A DNA stretch of 64,000 nt from Desulfobulbaceae bacterium BRH_c16a (GCA_000961725.1 LADS01000057.1:41220-105219); one strand, 5' to 3'; counted from the first letter of the stretch, positions 41,651-50,290 are shown. A program made the numbers and translations. Notes: a model not told the origin generated them from the letters alone.

Positions 41651-43249
41651 CTACCTGATTTCGATACCTGCCGCTTTTGAAGCTTCCTTGACTTCTTTTA
41701 TAGATACTTCCCGGCGATGAAAAATACCTGCCGCCAGTGCCGCATCGGTCGAGGTCTCCTGAAAAACCTCGACGAAGTGCGAGGCCTTTCCCGCACCACT
41801 CGAGGCGATAACCGGAATGGATACCGATTTTTTGACCAAATCGATCAATTCCAGATCGAATCCGCTGTTGGTCCCGTCCCGGTCGATGCAGTTGAGTAAG
41901 ATTTCACCCGCCCCCAACTCTTCACAAGCCTTCACCAGCTGAACAACGTCGATGTCCCGGCCTTCGCGACCTCCTTTCACTGTGCATTGGTACCAGCAAT
42001 ACTGTTCCCGGTTGGGCCCGGGAACCGCTGTTGTAATTACTGCATGGGATGTTTGTTCGGGGGACTGGACATATACTCGACGGGGATCAACCGAAATGAC
42101 AACCGCTTGTGCGCCGTACACTATCGATATCTGCTCGATCGAGCTTTTTCCTGTTTTCTGGCCTGTTTGCAGATACGCTTCGACAGTATAGACCGCATCA
42201 CTGCCGATAGAAATTTTATCGGCTCCCGAGCGAAAATAAGCGGAGGCTACATCGAGGGATGAGTACGATGTGTTTTCCGAGTCGGTAAATTCCCTGATCC
42301 CACCGCCTATCGTCAAAGGAACGAACACATTTTCAGAGGTTCTTTCGAGCACCTCCATCATGGGTTGGTCCTGAAGGGGAAAATCACGAAAGCCGGTAAT
42401 GTTGAGAAAGGTGATTTCATCCGCCCCTTCTTCATAATATCTTTTCGCCAGCTCTACCGGTTTTCCGAGATTTCTCACCTCTCCTTCATGCCGGACATCG
42501 TACTGGTCACCCTTGGTAACGACAAGATCCCCGTGGTCGTTGCTGCGAACATCGAGACAGGCAATTATTCGTTTGGCGATCCTGGTACTTTTCTCAGTAT
42601 TGCCGGCAGGCGGTGAGCAAGAGAGTTCGGCTTCAGGGGGACGACCGTCAAGAAATCTTGCAAGTATCTTCAATCCTGCTGTCCCGCTTTTCTCGGGGTG
42701 GAACTGAAATGCACTGACATTGCCCTTTTCCACTGCTGAAACAAATTCCGTGCCATAGTCGGTAACTGCGAGAATCCAATCCTTCCCCGCCTCGGTTACT
42801 TGTGCGTGGTAGGAATGGACAAAATACAATTTGTCGATCTCTTCTTCCTTCAACAGGGCGGATTTTTTCAGCAACCTGATACCATTCCAGCCGATTTGCG
42901 GTACCGAAAGGTCGGTTTTGGAAAATCGTACAACTTGTCCGGGAATTATTCCTAACCCGGCAATACCGGGAGATTCCTCACTGCCTTCATACAGGGCCTG
43001 CAAGGCTACGCAGATACCCAGAAATGGTTTATTTTCGGCAATTCGTTGTCGCAACGGTTCGACATATCCGCTTTCACGCAAGCGATTCATAACCAGGCCA
43101 AAACTGCCGACGCCGGGAAAAATCAATTTTTCAGCGGTTACAATATCCTCGGCAGACTGAACATCCTTGACCGTATAACCAAGTTTTCGAATGGCATTAC
43201 GGACACTTCGAACATTGCCCGCACCATAATCCAAAAGTGTAATTACCAT
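41651..43249 (-). CDS. hisHF: Fused imidazole glycerol phosphate synthase HisHF (eukaryote HIS7-type)
   Basis: A 532-aa single-chain enzyme of histidine synthesis. Residues 1-205 are the HisH glutaminase, with nucleophile Cys80 in LGICVALQ and His184/Glu186 in FQFHPEKSG. A short linker follows, then the HisF cyclase from about 224 (RIIACLDVR, Asp233). The cyclase carries the insertions typical of yeast and plant HIS7, such as KGDQYDVRHEGEVRNLGKP, TSYSSLDVASAYFRSGADK and CWYQCTVKGGREGRD. Most bacteria encode hisH and hisF separately, with a shorter HisF. No other his gene is nearby. It lies 80 bp downstream of the FmdE-family gene on the same strand. Confidence 0.93.
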   Translation of the reverse strand: MVITLLDYGAGNVRSVRNAIRKLGYTVKDVQSAEDIVTAEKLIFPGVGSFGLVMNRLRESGYVEPLRQRIAENKPFLGICVALQALYEGSEESPGIAGLGIIPGQVVRFSKTDLSVPQIGWNGIRLLKKSALLKEEEIDKLYFVHSYHAQVTEAGKDWILAVTDYGTEFVSAVEKGNVSAFQFHPEKSGTAGLKILARFLDGRPPEAELSCSPPAGNTEKSTRIAKRIIACLDVRSNDHGDLVVTKGDQYDVRHEGEVRNLGKPVELAKRYYEEGADEITFLNITGFRDFPLQDQPMMEVLERTSENVFVPLTIGGGIREFTDSENTSYSSLDVASAYFRSGADKISIGSDAVYTVEAYLQTGQKTGKSSIEQISIVYGAQAVVISVDPRRVYVQSPEQTSHAVITTAVPGPNREQYCWYQCTVKGGREGRDIDVVQLVKACEELGAGEILLNCIDRDGTNSGFDLELIDLVKKSVSIPVIASSGAGKASHFVEVFQETSTDAALAAGIFHRREVSIKEVKEASKAAGIEIR

Positions 43250-43329
43250 TTTACTTCACCTTTTTCTCGACCTGTCTCAATTATTTGGGATAGTTATATT
43301 CCCAAGATCAACTCCACACCGTTTTGAAA

Positions 43330-43917
43330 TTATGTGATAAGTTTCTTATAGTACCTTCCCGCCGAACAATTGCGGCACAATATCTCGCCGTTTACCGCTA
43401 CATCTCTCTTGTCCTGCACCCAGTCCGAACACACGCTGCATTGGACCCTTCTCAACGGCCTGCCCGGCAGATCTTCCGGAGGAATTTCGACAGAGACATG
43501 CTCGATACGAAAAAGCTCGTCGTCTGCCATTATTTTGTAGGCTTCGAGTTGTCTGGCATATTTGTCTGTAATTTCAGAACAGTATTTCTTTGAAAGTTCC
43601 CGGGCTTCCTCAAGGGCCGTAACCCTGACCGCCACTCCTGAGTCAAGGTTAACAAAAGTTGCCGCCATGATTCCGTAGTCCAGCCATTTCATCGATCGTT
43701 TGCCAAGACTGCAGCCGGTGACCGATTGTATTGCATCGGTTGCACATCGATCTATTTCTACAATCACGTAAAGTTTCTTTCGGTCAACACCCTTTGGTTC
43801 CTGTATTCCTATACGTGACAGTGCCAGCATACTCATGCGAACACCGATGACCTGCCCTGCACAAATATGACCATGAATACGCGTCGATTCGCTCAACAAT
43901 TCTTCAAATGTATTCAT
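43330..43917 (-). CDS. FmdE-family protein with C-terminal zinc finger
   Basis: A 195-aa protein of the FmdE family, named after subunit E of formylmethanofuran dehydrogenase. The N-terminal FmdE domain has HGHICAGQ (about 15-22) and the cysteines of DRCATDAIQSVTGC (58 and 69). The C-terminus adds a four-cysteine treble-clef-like finger (CSVC ... CRNC) near 160-185. In sulfate reducers such genes often lie near molybdenum or tungsten enzymes, and their role is unclear. The start at 43917 is supported by GGAG six bases upstream. The frame start at 43929 is a TTG within that site. hisHF follows. Confidence 0.85.
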   Translation of the reverse strand: MNTFEELLSESTRIHGHICAGQVIGVRMSMLALSRIGIQEPKGVDRKKLYVIVEIDRCATDAIQSVTGCSLGKRSMKWLDYGIMAATFVNLDSGVAVRVTALEEARELSKKYCSEITDKYARQLEAYKIMADDELFRIEHVSVEIPPEDLPGRPLRRVQCSVCSDWVQDKRDVAVNGEILCRNCSAGRYYKKLIT

Positions 43918-44240
43918 CGACTTCTCCAATTATTTAAAAATTCCCAATTGACCGGTTGTTCCATAACCCGGTTTTGCAAAAGTGAATCCCGCATGTCCAA
44001 TGTCAACAGTGTCGACAGGAAAACAAAAAGGGCCGTTCCTTGCGAGGAACGGCCCTTGAGGTATACAACATCCTGTCAACTGCTTAGCGACACTGGCACT
44101 TTGCCTGATAATGCAGCACCTTTGTTTTGCTATGCTTCCTTGTAAAGCACACGTCAGACACTGTAACCTATTCGAAAGATTTTTGTGACATCAAGCATAC
44201 TGACAGTTACCGTATCTAGAACACCATGACCAAACAGGTA
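43918..44240. other. 323-bp spacer between hup and the FmdE gene
   Basis: It holds the hup terminator (44024-44057) and, on the minus strand, TTGACA-like sequence at about 43995-44000 that may serve the FmdE gene promoter. I see no gene and no tRNA. Confidence 0.5.
44024..44057 (-). terminator. Terminator of hup
   Basis: A perfect 13-bp stem (AAGGGCCGTTCCT 44028-44040 with its complement 44045-44057) around a 4-base loop, followed on the minus strand by TTTTT. It lies about 180 bp downstream of hup, so the message carries a long 3' tail. Confidence 0.85.
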
Positions 44241-44513
44241 CTAATTGACAGCCTCGGACAGTTTACTGCCGGCTTTAAACTTAACAACCTTTTTCGCAGG
44301 AATGCTAATGTCTTTTCCTGTTTGCGGGTTCCTTCCCTGACGAGCATCACGCTTTGAGACAGAGAACGTGCCAAAACCGACAAGGGTAACTTTGTCACCA
44401 TTATTCAGACTTTCAGCGATTGCTGCAAGAGTGCCGTTCAGTGCTTTTTCGGCAGCTGCCTTACTTATGTCAGCTGCACCAGCAATGCTTTCAATGAGTT
44501 CCTTCTTGTTCAT
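44241..44513 (-). CDS. hup: DNA-binding protein HU
   Basis: A 90-aa histone-like protein that bends and compacts DNA as a dimer. It shows the HU start MNKKELIESIA, the conserved GFGTFSVSKRDARQGRNP arm with the DNA-intercalating RNP region, and the PAKKVVKFKAG tail. GGAGG precedes the ATG. The upstream region has a TTGACA promoter and a large hairpin. HU and IHF are close relatives; the RNPQTG element and the absence of IHF-specific residues favour HU. HU may also assist DNA bending at the sigma-54 promoters in this window. Confidence 0.94.
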   Translation of the reverse strand: MNKKELIESIAGAADISKAAAEKALNGTLAAIAESLNNGDKVTLVGFGTFSVSKRDARQGRNPQTGKDISIPAKKVVKFKAGSKLSEAVN

Positions 44514-44589
44514 GAATTCCTCCCTGCTTAATCTTTCTTTACAAGTCTACCTAGGCAACGTGTGTTACCCCATTTCCCCTGAACATGAT

Positions 44590-44618
44590 GCTTTACCTAA
44601 ACTCTTCTCAATTGTCAA
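44590..44618 (-). promoter_or_regulatory. Likely sigma-70 promoter of hup
   Basis: On the minus strand a perfect TTGACA (44613-44618), 17-bp spacer and TAAAGC (44590-44595). RNA would begin near 44583, giving a 70-base leader before the ATG at 44513. Confidence 0.5.
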
Positions 44619-44672
44619 AAAAAAACTCTTGGCCAGGCGCTTTTTAACCCTAACACCCCACGAGGGGGGATA

Positions 44673-44726
44673 AGTACCTTCACGAAATTCATTCTTAAAA
44701 AACAAAAAATGAATTTCTAAGGTACT
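44673..44726. repeat. Large imperfect hairpin upstream of hup
   Basis: AGTACCTT (44673-44680) and GAAATTCATT (44684-44693) pair with AATGAATTTC (44708-44717) and AAGGTACT (44719-44726). It lies about 55 bp upstream of the hup -35. It has no T-run in the hup direction, so it may be an operator, a terminator of a divergent small RNA, or a leftover repeat. The rest of the 353-bp spacer 44514-44866 holds only the hup promoter. Confidence 0.45.
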
Positions 44727-44866
44727 AAAAACGAGAACGACACAACCCTTTGTATTCAGGGTATTACGTCCATAACAAGGCACCATAATTGAATCAGATA
44801 CCAGAATCAAGCAATAATTCACTCGTCCTAAGCTTTACAATCTTTTTTATTTTGCCTTATTGTTGG

Positions 44867-45655
44867 CTATCTTCCGGCGAGACTGAGCATGACCGGCCCG
44901 ATTTTCAGAGCCTGAAAATAAAATCGAACCGCGGCTCTGTTGCCACCTTCGACAAAGGCGGCAAAATCCTTTTCCTGCACCTCAATCAGGAAAGAGGTAT
45001 CCCCAATCCTAACGCGACAACCGAAAAATCCCCGCTTGTGAAGAAAGTTTTCCGCCGACTCGATGATTCGGAGTGTTTTTTCATCAATCGGTTTATCTTG
45101 CTGAATTCTGGTGGCTAAACAGGAGTTTGAAGGAAGATCGAAATTTGAAAGACCGATACTTTTTGCAATCTTGCGTATATCCTGCTTGGTCAACCCGACA
45201 TCGACGAGAGGCGTCCTCACCTGCATTTCGCGAATGGCTTTCAGACCGGGCCGTTCCTCCTGCAGATCATCGACGTTGGTTCCATCCATCAGGATGATGC
45301 TCCCCTCGCAGTCCATCGAAGCGAGCAAGGCTGTGTACATCTGCTTCTTGCAGACATAGCACCGCTCCCGGGTGTTCAGGACAAATTGCTGCCAGCGAAG
45401 CGGAAATACTTCTATTTCCCGCAATACTGCTTCTTTCGGGAAGTTCCTGGAAAATACGGCGCGCGTGTTCGCAATGGTTTCGGCTGAATTGAGGGTAGAC
45501 AAAGCATAAAGGGCTACGACCCTTTTTTGCCCCAGGGCACTGATGGCGGCATGCAGCATCAAAGTCGAGTCGACACCGCCGGAAAAGGCTACAGCAATTT
45601 TTTCATATTGCTGCAGCAGTCCAACCAGTTTGCCGAACCTGATCTCAGGCGTCAT
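44867..45655 (-). CDS. larE: LarE-like ATP-dependent sulfur transferase
   Basis: A 262-aa PP-loop (N-type ATP pyrophosphatase) protein of the LarE/ExsB group. The ATP loop is FSGGVDST (24-31). Three cysteines, Cys99 and Cys102 in RCYVCKK and Cys179 in NSCLATRI, match the cluster-binding set of [4Fe-4S]-dependent LarE enzymes, in which an extra sulfide is passed on. The single-Cys LarE type sacrifices its own sulfur. No larB, larC or larA is nearby. It starts 3 bp after the DUF39 gene stop and is co-transcribed with it, which suggests a role in supplying or moving sulfur for that enzyme. The symbol reflects family, not proven function. Confidence 0.82.
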   Translation of the reverse strand: MTPEIRFGKLVGLLQQYEKIAVAFSGGVDSTLMLHAAISALGQKRVVALYALSTLNSAETIANTRAVFSRNFPKEAVLREIEVFPLRWQQFVLNTRERCYVCKKQMYTALLASMDCEGSIILMDGTNVDDLQEERPGLKAIREMQVRTPLVDVGLTKQDIRKIAKSIGLSNFDLPSNSCLATRIQQDKPIDEKTLRIIESAENFLHKRGFFGCRVRIGDTSFLIEVQEKDFAAFVEGGNRAAVRFYFQALKIGPVMLSLAGR

Positions 45656-45658
45656 GGA

Positions 45659-46840
45659 CTACAACTCCTCCCTTCCATCCGGCAGCAATTCGGCCGGCCG
45701 GTTGAGAAGGAATTTGCCTCCGGAAATATTCTTTTTTAGAATTTCGGCTATCTCACGAGCTTTCACAATGCTTGACAGCGGAGAAGTCTGCACTTTTTTG
45801 CCGTTCACCTCGATTTCTCCGGCTTTCAGCTCTGCATAACTCACCTGGCCATAACTTCGGACAATGCCATTGGTATAATCATGTCCGTAATCCACGACCT
45901 GGGTGAATATCTCAGAATCGGAGACTCCGGTATAGGCTGCCATTTCGGCATCCAACACCGGAATGGGAATCCCCAGGCCCAAGGCAAGAGAACTGCCGTA
46001 GCCAAGAATCGATACTCCGCGCAGCCATTCGGGACTCATCATCTTGAGATCGCCCTGGACCATGATTGTTCCGGAGGGTTTGAGAGGAACTCCGTTTTCC
46101 CCCCGAGGGGCTTTGGGGTTGTGCTGCGTTCCCTTCCAGGTGACATAGCCTTGAGCTCCGCCGAGAAATATTCTTGTTCCCACCCCTATAGTCCTGTAAA
46201 AAGGATCGTTCAGCAGCGGACTCAATTCGCCTGCACTGCAATAATTGGCATTCCGGCAATTAGGCTTCAGCATACCCATATAGGTATATACCGCCTTATC
46301 CGATAAATTTATGGCGCAGTTATAATTTTGATAGCCATTTCTCGGATTGCACAGCAATGCATAAGGGAGATCGTCCAGGCCTACTTCTTTTTTCATCTTC
46401 TTTGCCGCATAACAATCGGTGCCGTATGCTTTGGCTTCAAGAAGCAGCTTTTTGCCGCGCAGAAGGTCTTCAATGACATGGCCGCCGCCATAGCGGAATT
46501 CCCCGGGATAGATCTTGTTCAAAGGATCATCCTCGGCCGGTTCCGTCACACCGAGATAGGCATCGACTGCAGCCAGGCCGGCATATGCGGGAACCTTGTT
46601 GATCCAGACTTTGGCGGCCTTTATGGTTGGAGTCATCTGACCGAAATTAAAAAACATCCCGGAAGAACACATCGGGGCGAACGTGCCGGTGGTAACGACA
46701 TCGACTTTTCTCGCTGCACCCTCCGGGCCGTGTTTTTTGACAATACCGACCATTTCTTCCGCCGTCACCACAACTGCCTCACCAGCCTTTATCCTGGCGT
46801 TTATTTCCTCATAGGTCTTCTGGATTTTCTTTTCACTCAT
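45659..46840 (-). CDS. DUF39 homocysteine biosynthesis protein
   Basis: A 393-aa protein of the DUF39 (HcyS) family, which in methanogens and several anaerobic bacteria makes homocysteine from aspartate semialdehyde and sulfide. The protein starts with a helical region and TTGTFAPMCSSG with Cys58, and has GTDCYAAKK with Cys143. These are plausible equivalents of the family's reactive cysteines. It lacks the C-terminal CBS pair seen in some archaeal members, so a separate ferredoxin/NIL partner may be encoded elsewhere. It forms a unit with the larE-like gene, 3 bp apart. It is divergent from pheA. Confidence 0.85.
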   Translation of the reverse strand: MSEKKIQKTYEEINARIKAGEAVVVTAEEMVGIVKKHGPEGAARKVDVVTTGTFAPMCSSGMFFNFGQMTPTIKAAKVWINKVPAYAGLAAVDAYLGVTEPAEDDPLNKIYPGEFRYGGGHVIEDLLRGKKLLLEAKAYGTDCYAAKKMKKEVGLDDLPYALLCNPRNGYQNYNCAINLSDKAVYTYMGMLKPNCRNANYCSAGELSPLLNDPFYRTIGVGTRIFLGGAQGYVTWKGTQHNPKAPRGENGVPLKPSGTIMVQGDLKMMSPEWLRGVSILGYGSSLALGLGIPIPVLDAEMAAYTGVSDSEIFTQVVDYGHDYTNGIVRSYGQVSYAELKAGEIEVNGKKVQTSPLSSIVKAREIAEILKKNISGGKFLLNRPAELLPDGREEL

Positions 46841-46887
46841 GATATGCCCGTGCTCGTGTTGTATTTATAGTTTTAATCATGCCATAT

Positions 46888-46914
46888 CGGACCTTTTTAC
46901 CCGGACCTTTTTAC
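46888..46914. promoter_or_regulatory. Tandem 13-bp direct repeat at the pheA promoter
   Basis: CGGACCTTTTTAC occurs at 46888-46900 and again at 46902-46914, one base apart. The second copy ends 3 bp before the -35 box. A pair of direct repeats next to -35 looks like a regulator site for pheA, the divergent DUF39 gene, or both. Confidence 0.5.
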
Positions 46915-46917
46915 AAC

Positions 46918-46946
46918 TTGACATCGCTATTTCTTTGGCCTAATTT
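46918..46946 (+). promoter_or_regulatory. Sigma-70 promoter of pheA
   Basis: TTGACA (46918-46923), a 17-bp spacer and TAATTT (46941-46946), a near-consensus promoter. Transcription would start near 46953, about 58 bases before the pheA ATG. No leader-peptide attenuator with Phe codons is apparent. Confidence 0.65.
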
Positions 46947-47010
46947 ATTTGCTCTCTCTTCAATAGAGTCAACATCAAACCCTTTCTCAGATCAAATATC
47001 AAGGAGCAGC

Positions 47011-48111
47011 ATGGAAACCGAGCAGAAAAAAGCGATTGGATCAGTACGGGACAAAATTGATTCGATTGACAACACGATTCTCCAACTGCTCAAAGAACGG
47101 CTGGATTGCGCAAAGACAATCGGCAGAATGAAGGATGAGGAAAACCGGGCCAAGTGGGACCCCTTGCGGGAACGTCAGATCTATGACAGGCTGTTGAAAG
47201 ATAATAATGAAATTTTTCCGAGCGATGCCCTGAAGACAATTTTTCACGAGATCATCACCACCTGCAGGCTCTCGCAAAGAAAAGCTCTTGTAGCTTTCCT
47301 GGGTCCCGAAGCTACCTTCAGCCACCTCGCCGGAGTGAAATATTTTGGCCATTCGGCCGATTATAAAGCAATGGAGACCATTGACGATGTCTTCGCCGAA
47401 GTCGACAAAGGCCGGACTACGTACGGTATCGTTCCGGTCGAAAATTCAATAGAAGGAGCGGTCTTTTCAACACTCGACTGCTTCATGAAGTACAAAGTCC
47501 AGATTTGCGGCGAACTGCAGCTGGAAATCAGCCACAATCTTGTCTGCAGGTCCGGAAACATTGAAGATATTCAGACCGTTGCATCTCATTCGCAACCTCT
47601 TGCCCAATGCCGGGACTGGCTGAGAAAACATCTCCCTTCCATCCCTACTCTGCCGGTTTTTTCAACCGGTGCTGCCGCACAGATGGCGGCAAACAACCCG
47701 AACATCGGGGCAATAGCTTCATCCCTTGCCATTACCACCTACCAATTGCAGGTTGTCGTTCAAGGTATTGAAGATTACCGGGGCAACACCACGAGGTTTC
47801 TGGTAATAGGTAAAAAATCCCCGACAAGAAGCGGGTTGGACAGGACATCCCTGCTGATAGGACTCATGGATCGTCCCGGATCCCTGAATGAAATACTCAC
47901 CGTACTTTCCGAGGAAAGCATCAACCTGGCCAAAATCGAGTCGCGCCCAATCAAGGGGAAACAATGGAAGTATCTGTTTTTTCTTGATATGCTTGGCCAT
48001 ATCGAGGACGAAAAAATCCAGCGCGGATGTGACAAACTGAGGGCAATGTGCTCCTATTTCGAATGGCTCGGTTCGTACCCCCAGAGCGATTTTTCATCCA
48101 CCGATTCGTGA
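47011..48111 (+). CDS. pheA: Bifunctional chorismate mutase/prephenate dehydratase
   Basis: A 366-aa P-protein making phenylpyruvate, the precursor of phenylalanine, from chorismate. Residues about 1-85 form an AroQ chorismate mutase (VRDKIDSIDNTILQLLKERL). About 92-270 is the prephenate dehydratase with ATFSHLA, VPVENSIEGAV and the catalytic DYRGNTTRFLVI block. The last part is an ACT domain (LIGLMDRPGSLNEILTVLSEE, cut short here) for phenylalanine feedback. The ATG at 47011 has AAGGAG five bases upstream. The open frame to 46879 lies partly before the promoter and is not coding. The last 18 bp overlap the end of moaA, which runs the other way. Confidence 0.95.
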   Translation: METEQKKAIGSVRDKIDSIDNTILQLLKERLDCAKTIGRMKDEENRAKWDPLRERQIYDRLLKDNNEIFPSDALKTIFHEIITTCRLSQRKALVAFLGPEATFSHLAGVKYFGHSADYKAMETIDDVFAEVDKGRTTYGIVPVENSIEGAVFSTLDCFMKYKVQICGELQLEISHNLVCRSGNIEDIQTVASHSQPLAQCRDWLRKHLPSIPTLPVFSTGAAAQMAANNPNIGAIASSLAITTYQLQVVVQGIEDYRGNTTRFLVIGKKSPTRSGLDRTSLLIGLMDRPGSLNEILTVLSEESINLAKIESRPIKGKQWKYLFFLDMLGHIEDEKIQRGCDKLRAMCSYFEWLGSYPQSDFSSTDS

Positions 48112-49167
48112 CATCCGGCCGCTGCAGGTTTGCCGCTCCCGCGCCATCACATCCTGCTGCAAGGTATGCCCCTGGGGCTTATTCAGAATGGTCTGCCTGA
48201 TACTTTCGATAAGCTCCCGGTCGGTCGCCCCGTTTCGCAGCAGAAATTTCAAATCGGTCTCCCGATCGCTGAGGAGACAGGCCCGGAGCTTGCCCTCCGA
48301 AGTAAGCCTGAGCCTGTTGCACTTGTCGCAGAAATGGTGGCTGATCGGACTGATGAAACCGACAGCGCCATTCCTGCCGTCTTTCCCCTGAAAGTTATAC
48401 ATCCGCGCCGGCCCCTCACCGTGGTTCCTTGCAAAAGGAGCCAGTGAGCCAAGTTCGGTAACGAGCAGCTTGATCTCTTCCGCGCTGATGAATTTTTCCA
48501 TCTGCCAGCTGCTCTTGTCACCGACAGGCATAAACTCGATAAAACGGACCTGGAAAGGATGGTCAAGTGCCAGACGGGCAAAATCCTGAAATTCATCGTC
48601 ATTCACACCCTTCATCGCGACCACATTGAGTTTGATTCTGAAGCCTAAACTTTTTGCGGCGAGCAGGCCATCCCAGACCTTGGTGAAATAATCCTTGCCG
48701 GTAATTTTTACGAATTTCGATCGTGACAGGGTATCCAAAGAGACGTTTATGTGTCGCACGCCCCGGGCATAGAGCGTTTCTGCATATTCAGCCAGCAATA
48801 CTCCGTTGGTGGTCAACCGTATCTCCGATAAGCCGTCAAGCTCGGACAGTTGATGAATAAATTCCAGAATCCCTTTGCGGACTAAAGGTTCTCCACCTGT
48901 AAGTCTGAGCTTGTTCATCCCCTGGGAGACGGTGAGGCGAACTACCCGCACCAGTTCCTCGTACGTCAGGAGCTCTGAATGCTGCAGGAATCTGCCTGTC
49001 TTGACCTCGCTGTTTCGATCTTGATCCTCTTCAGGCATACAGTATATGCAGCGAAGATTGCAACGATCGGTCAAAGACAATCTGAGATAGGATATTGTTC
49101 TTGAAAACTGGTCGACAAGAGGTGAAATCGGAACTGTTTTTTCGGTCACGGCACATTGCAGATGCAT
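48094..49167 (-). CDS. moaA: GTP 3',8-cyclase MoaA
   Basis: Radical SAM enzyme of the first step in molybdenum cofactor synthesis. The N-terminal cluster motif is CNLRCIYC. The C-terminal cluster is held by CDKCNRLRLTSEGKLRAC, and the chain ends in Gly-Gly (RIGG), as needed for activity. The start is uncertain: ATGs at 49209, 49176 and 49167 are in frame, and the latter gives a normal N-terminus and lies after a possible promoter (TTGTCG ... TATATA), but none has a clear ribosome-binding site. It fits a host with Mo/W enzymes, like the FmdE-family protein nearby. Confidence 0.93.
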   Translation of the reverse strand: MHLQCAVTEKTVPISPLVDQFSRTISYLRLSLTDRCNLRCIYCMPEEDQDRNSEVKTGRFLQHSELLTYEELVRVVRLTVSQGMNKLRLTGGEPLVRKGILEFIHQLSELDGLSEIRLTTNGVLLAEYAETLYARGVRHINVSLDTLSRSKFVKITGKDYFTKVWDGLLAAKSLGFRIKLNVVAMKGVNDDEFQDFARLALDHPFQVRFIEFMPVGDKSSWQMEKFISAEEIKLLVTELGSLAPFARNHGEGPARMYNFQGKDGRNGAVGFISPISHHFCDKCNRLRLTSEGKLRACLLSDRETDLKFLLRNGATDRELIESIRQTILNKPQGHTLQQDVMARERQTCSGRMSRIGG

Positions 49168-49288
49168 GGTTATCATAAAAGTGAAGCCATTGACTTTCAA
49201 CCGCTTCATCTATATACTGACTGCTTTTTACTCACGACAACAGTATTAACACAATTTCCATTACAGACAACCTGAAAAGAAACTCTTC

Positions 49289-50290
49289 ATGCTCATACTC
49301 GGCATTGAAAGCTCCTGCGACGATACCGCCGCCGCAGTACTGGACAACGACCACATACTTTCCAATGTGCTCAATTGCCAGGATACCATTCATTCGCAAT
49401 TTGGCGGTGTTGTGCCGGAACTTGCCTCCAGGAAGCATCTGCAGTCCATTCATCCCGTCGTTCAGAAAGCTCTCGAACAGGCCGACGTGCAACTCTCGGA
49501 CATCGACCTGATCGCCGCAACTCAGGGCCCCGGTCTCATCGGGTCGCTTCTTGTCGGCTTTTCATACGCCAAGGCCCTTTCCCACGTGAGGGGGATCCCT
49601 TTTATCGGCGTAGATCATATGGCCGGGCATATTCTTTCAGTCTTTCTCAGTTCGGAAAAGCCGGTGTTCCCCTACATTGCCCTGATCGCCTCCGGCGGCA
49701 CATCTTCGATATTTCTTGCGGAGGAGGCACACCGTTTTCAACTGCTCGGCCGTACCCGCGATGACGCAGCCGGAGAAGCCTTCGACAAGGTGGCCAAACT
49801 CCTCGAACTCGGCTATCCGGGAGGTCCGGAAATTTCAAAAACAGCCATCGATGGCGATCCGCGATATGTGCAGTTTCCCAGGGCATGGCTGGACGAGAAT
49901 TCGCTCGATTTCAGTTTCAGCGGCCTGAAAACCGCAGTTTTAAATCATGTCAACCAACAGAAGCAGAAGAACAATGAACTCCATCTGCAGGACATCTGCG
50001 CATCTTTCCAGGAGGCCGTGGTCGATGTACTGGTGGGGAAAACTCTCCTTGCTGCGCGAAAACACAACATCGGCACAATAGTGGTCGGCGGCGGTGTCTC
50101 CGCCAATCCCCGTTTGAGAAAGCTTTTCACCGAGCGATGCGAACGCGAGGGTATCTCTTTTCATGCCCCGCAAATTCAATATTGTACCGACAATGCCGCC
50201 ATGATCGCCTTCGCCGGATCCCGCAAATTTTCGGTGTACGGAGCAAGTACCATCGATGAAGATGTCTACTCCAGGTCACAGCTGGGATGA
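49289..50290 (+). CDS. tsaD: tRNA N6-adenosine threonylcarbamoyltransferase TsaD
   Basis: Kae1/TsaD enzyme that transfers threonylcarbamoyl to A37 of ANN-reading tRNAs with TsaB and TsaE. The 333-aa protein opens with GIESSCDDTA. The metal-binding histidines are His110 and His114 in DHMAGH. GGGVSANPRL is near 275, and a Asp near the C-terminus (TDNAAM) completes the metal site. Typical length. The end overlaps a DUF2062 gene, and rsmA follows, so this region makes several RNA-modification enzymes from one strand. Confidence 0.96.
   Translation: MLILGIESSCDDTAAAVLDNDHILSNVLNCQDTIHSQFGGVVPELASRKHLQSIHPVVQKALEQADVQLSDIDLIAATQGPGLIGSLLVGFSYAKALSHVRGIPFIGVDHMAGHILSVFLSSEKPVFPYIALIASGGTSSIFLAEEAHRFQLLGRTRDDAAGEAFDKVAKLLELGYPGGPEISKTAIDGDPRYVQFPRAWLDENSLDFSFSGLKTAVLNHVNQQKQKNNELHLQDICASFQEAVVDVLVGKTLLAARKHNIGTIVVGGGVSANPRLRKLFTERCEREGISFHAPQIQYCTDNAAMIAFAGSRKFSVYGASTIDEDVYSRSQLG

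Noticed and set aside
44565..44822. 85-aa minus-strand frame between hup and larE
   Set aside because: It overlaps the hup promoter and the large hairpin, has no ribosome-binding site and no family resemblance.
46841..47010. Phe-codon leader peptide attenuator before pheA
   Set aside because: No short frame with a Phe run and no terminator hairpin are present between the promoter and the ATG.
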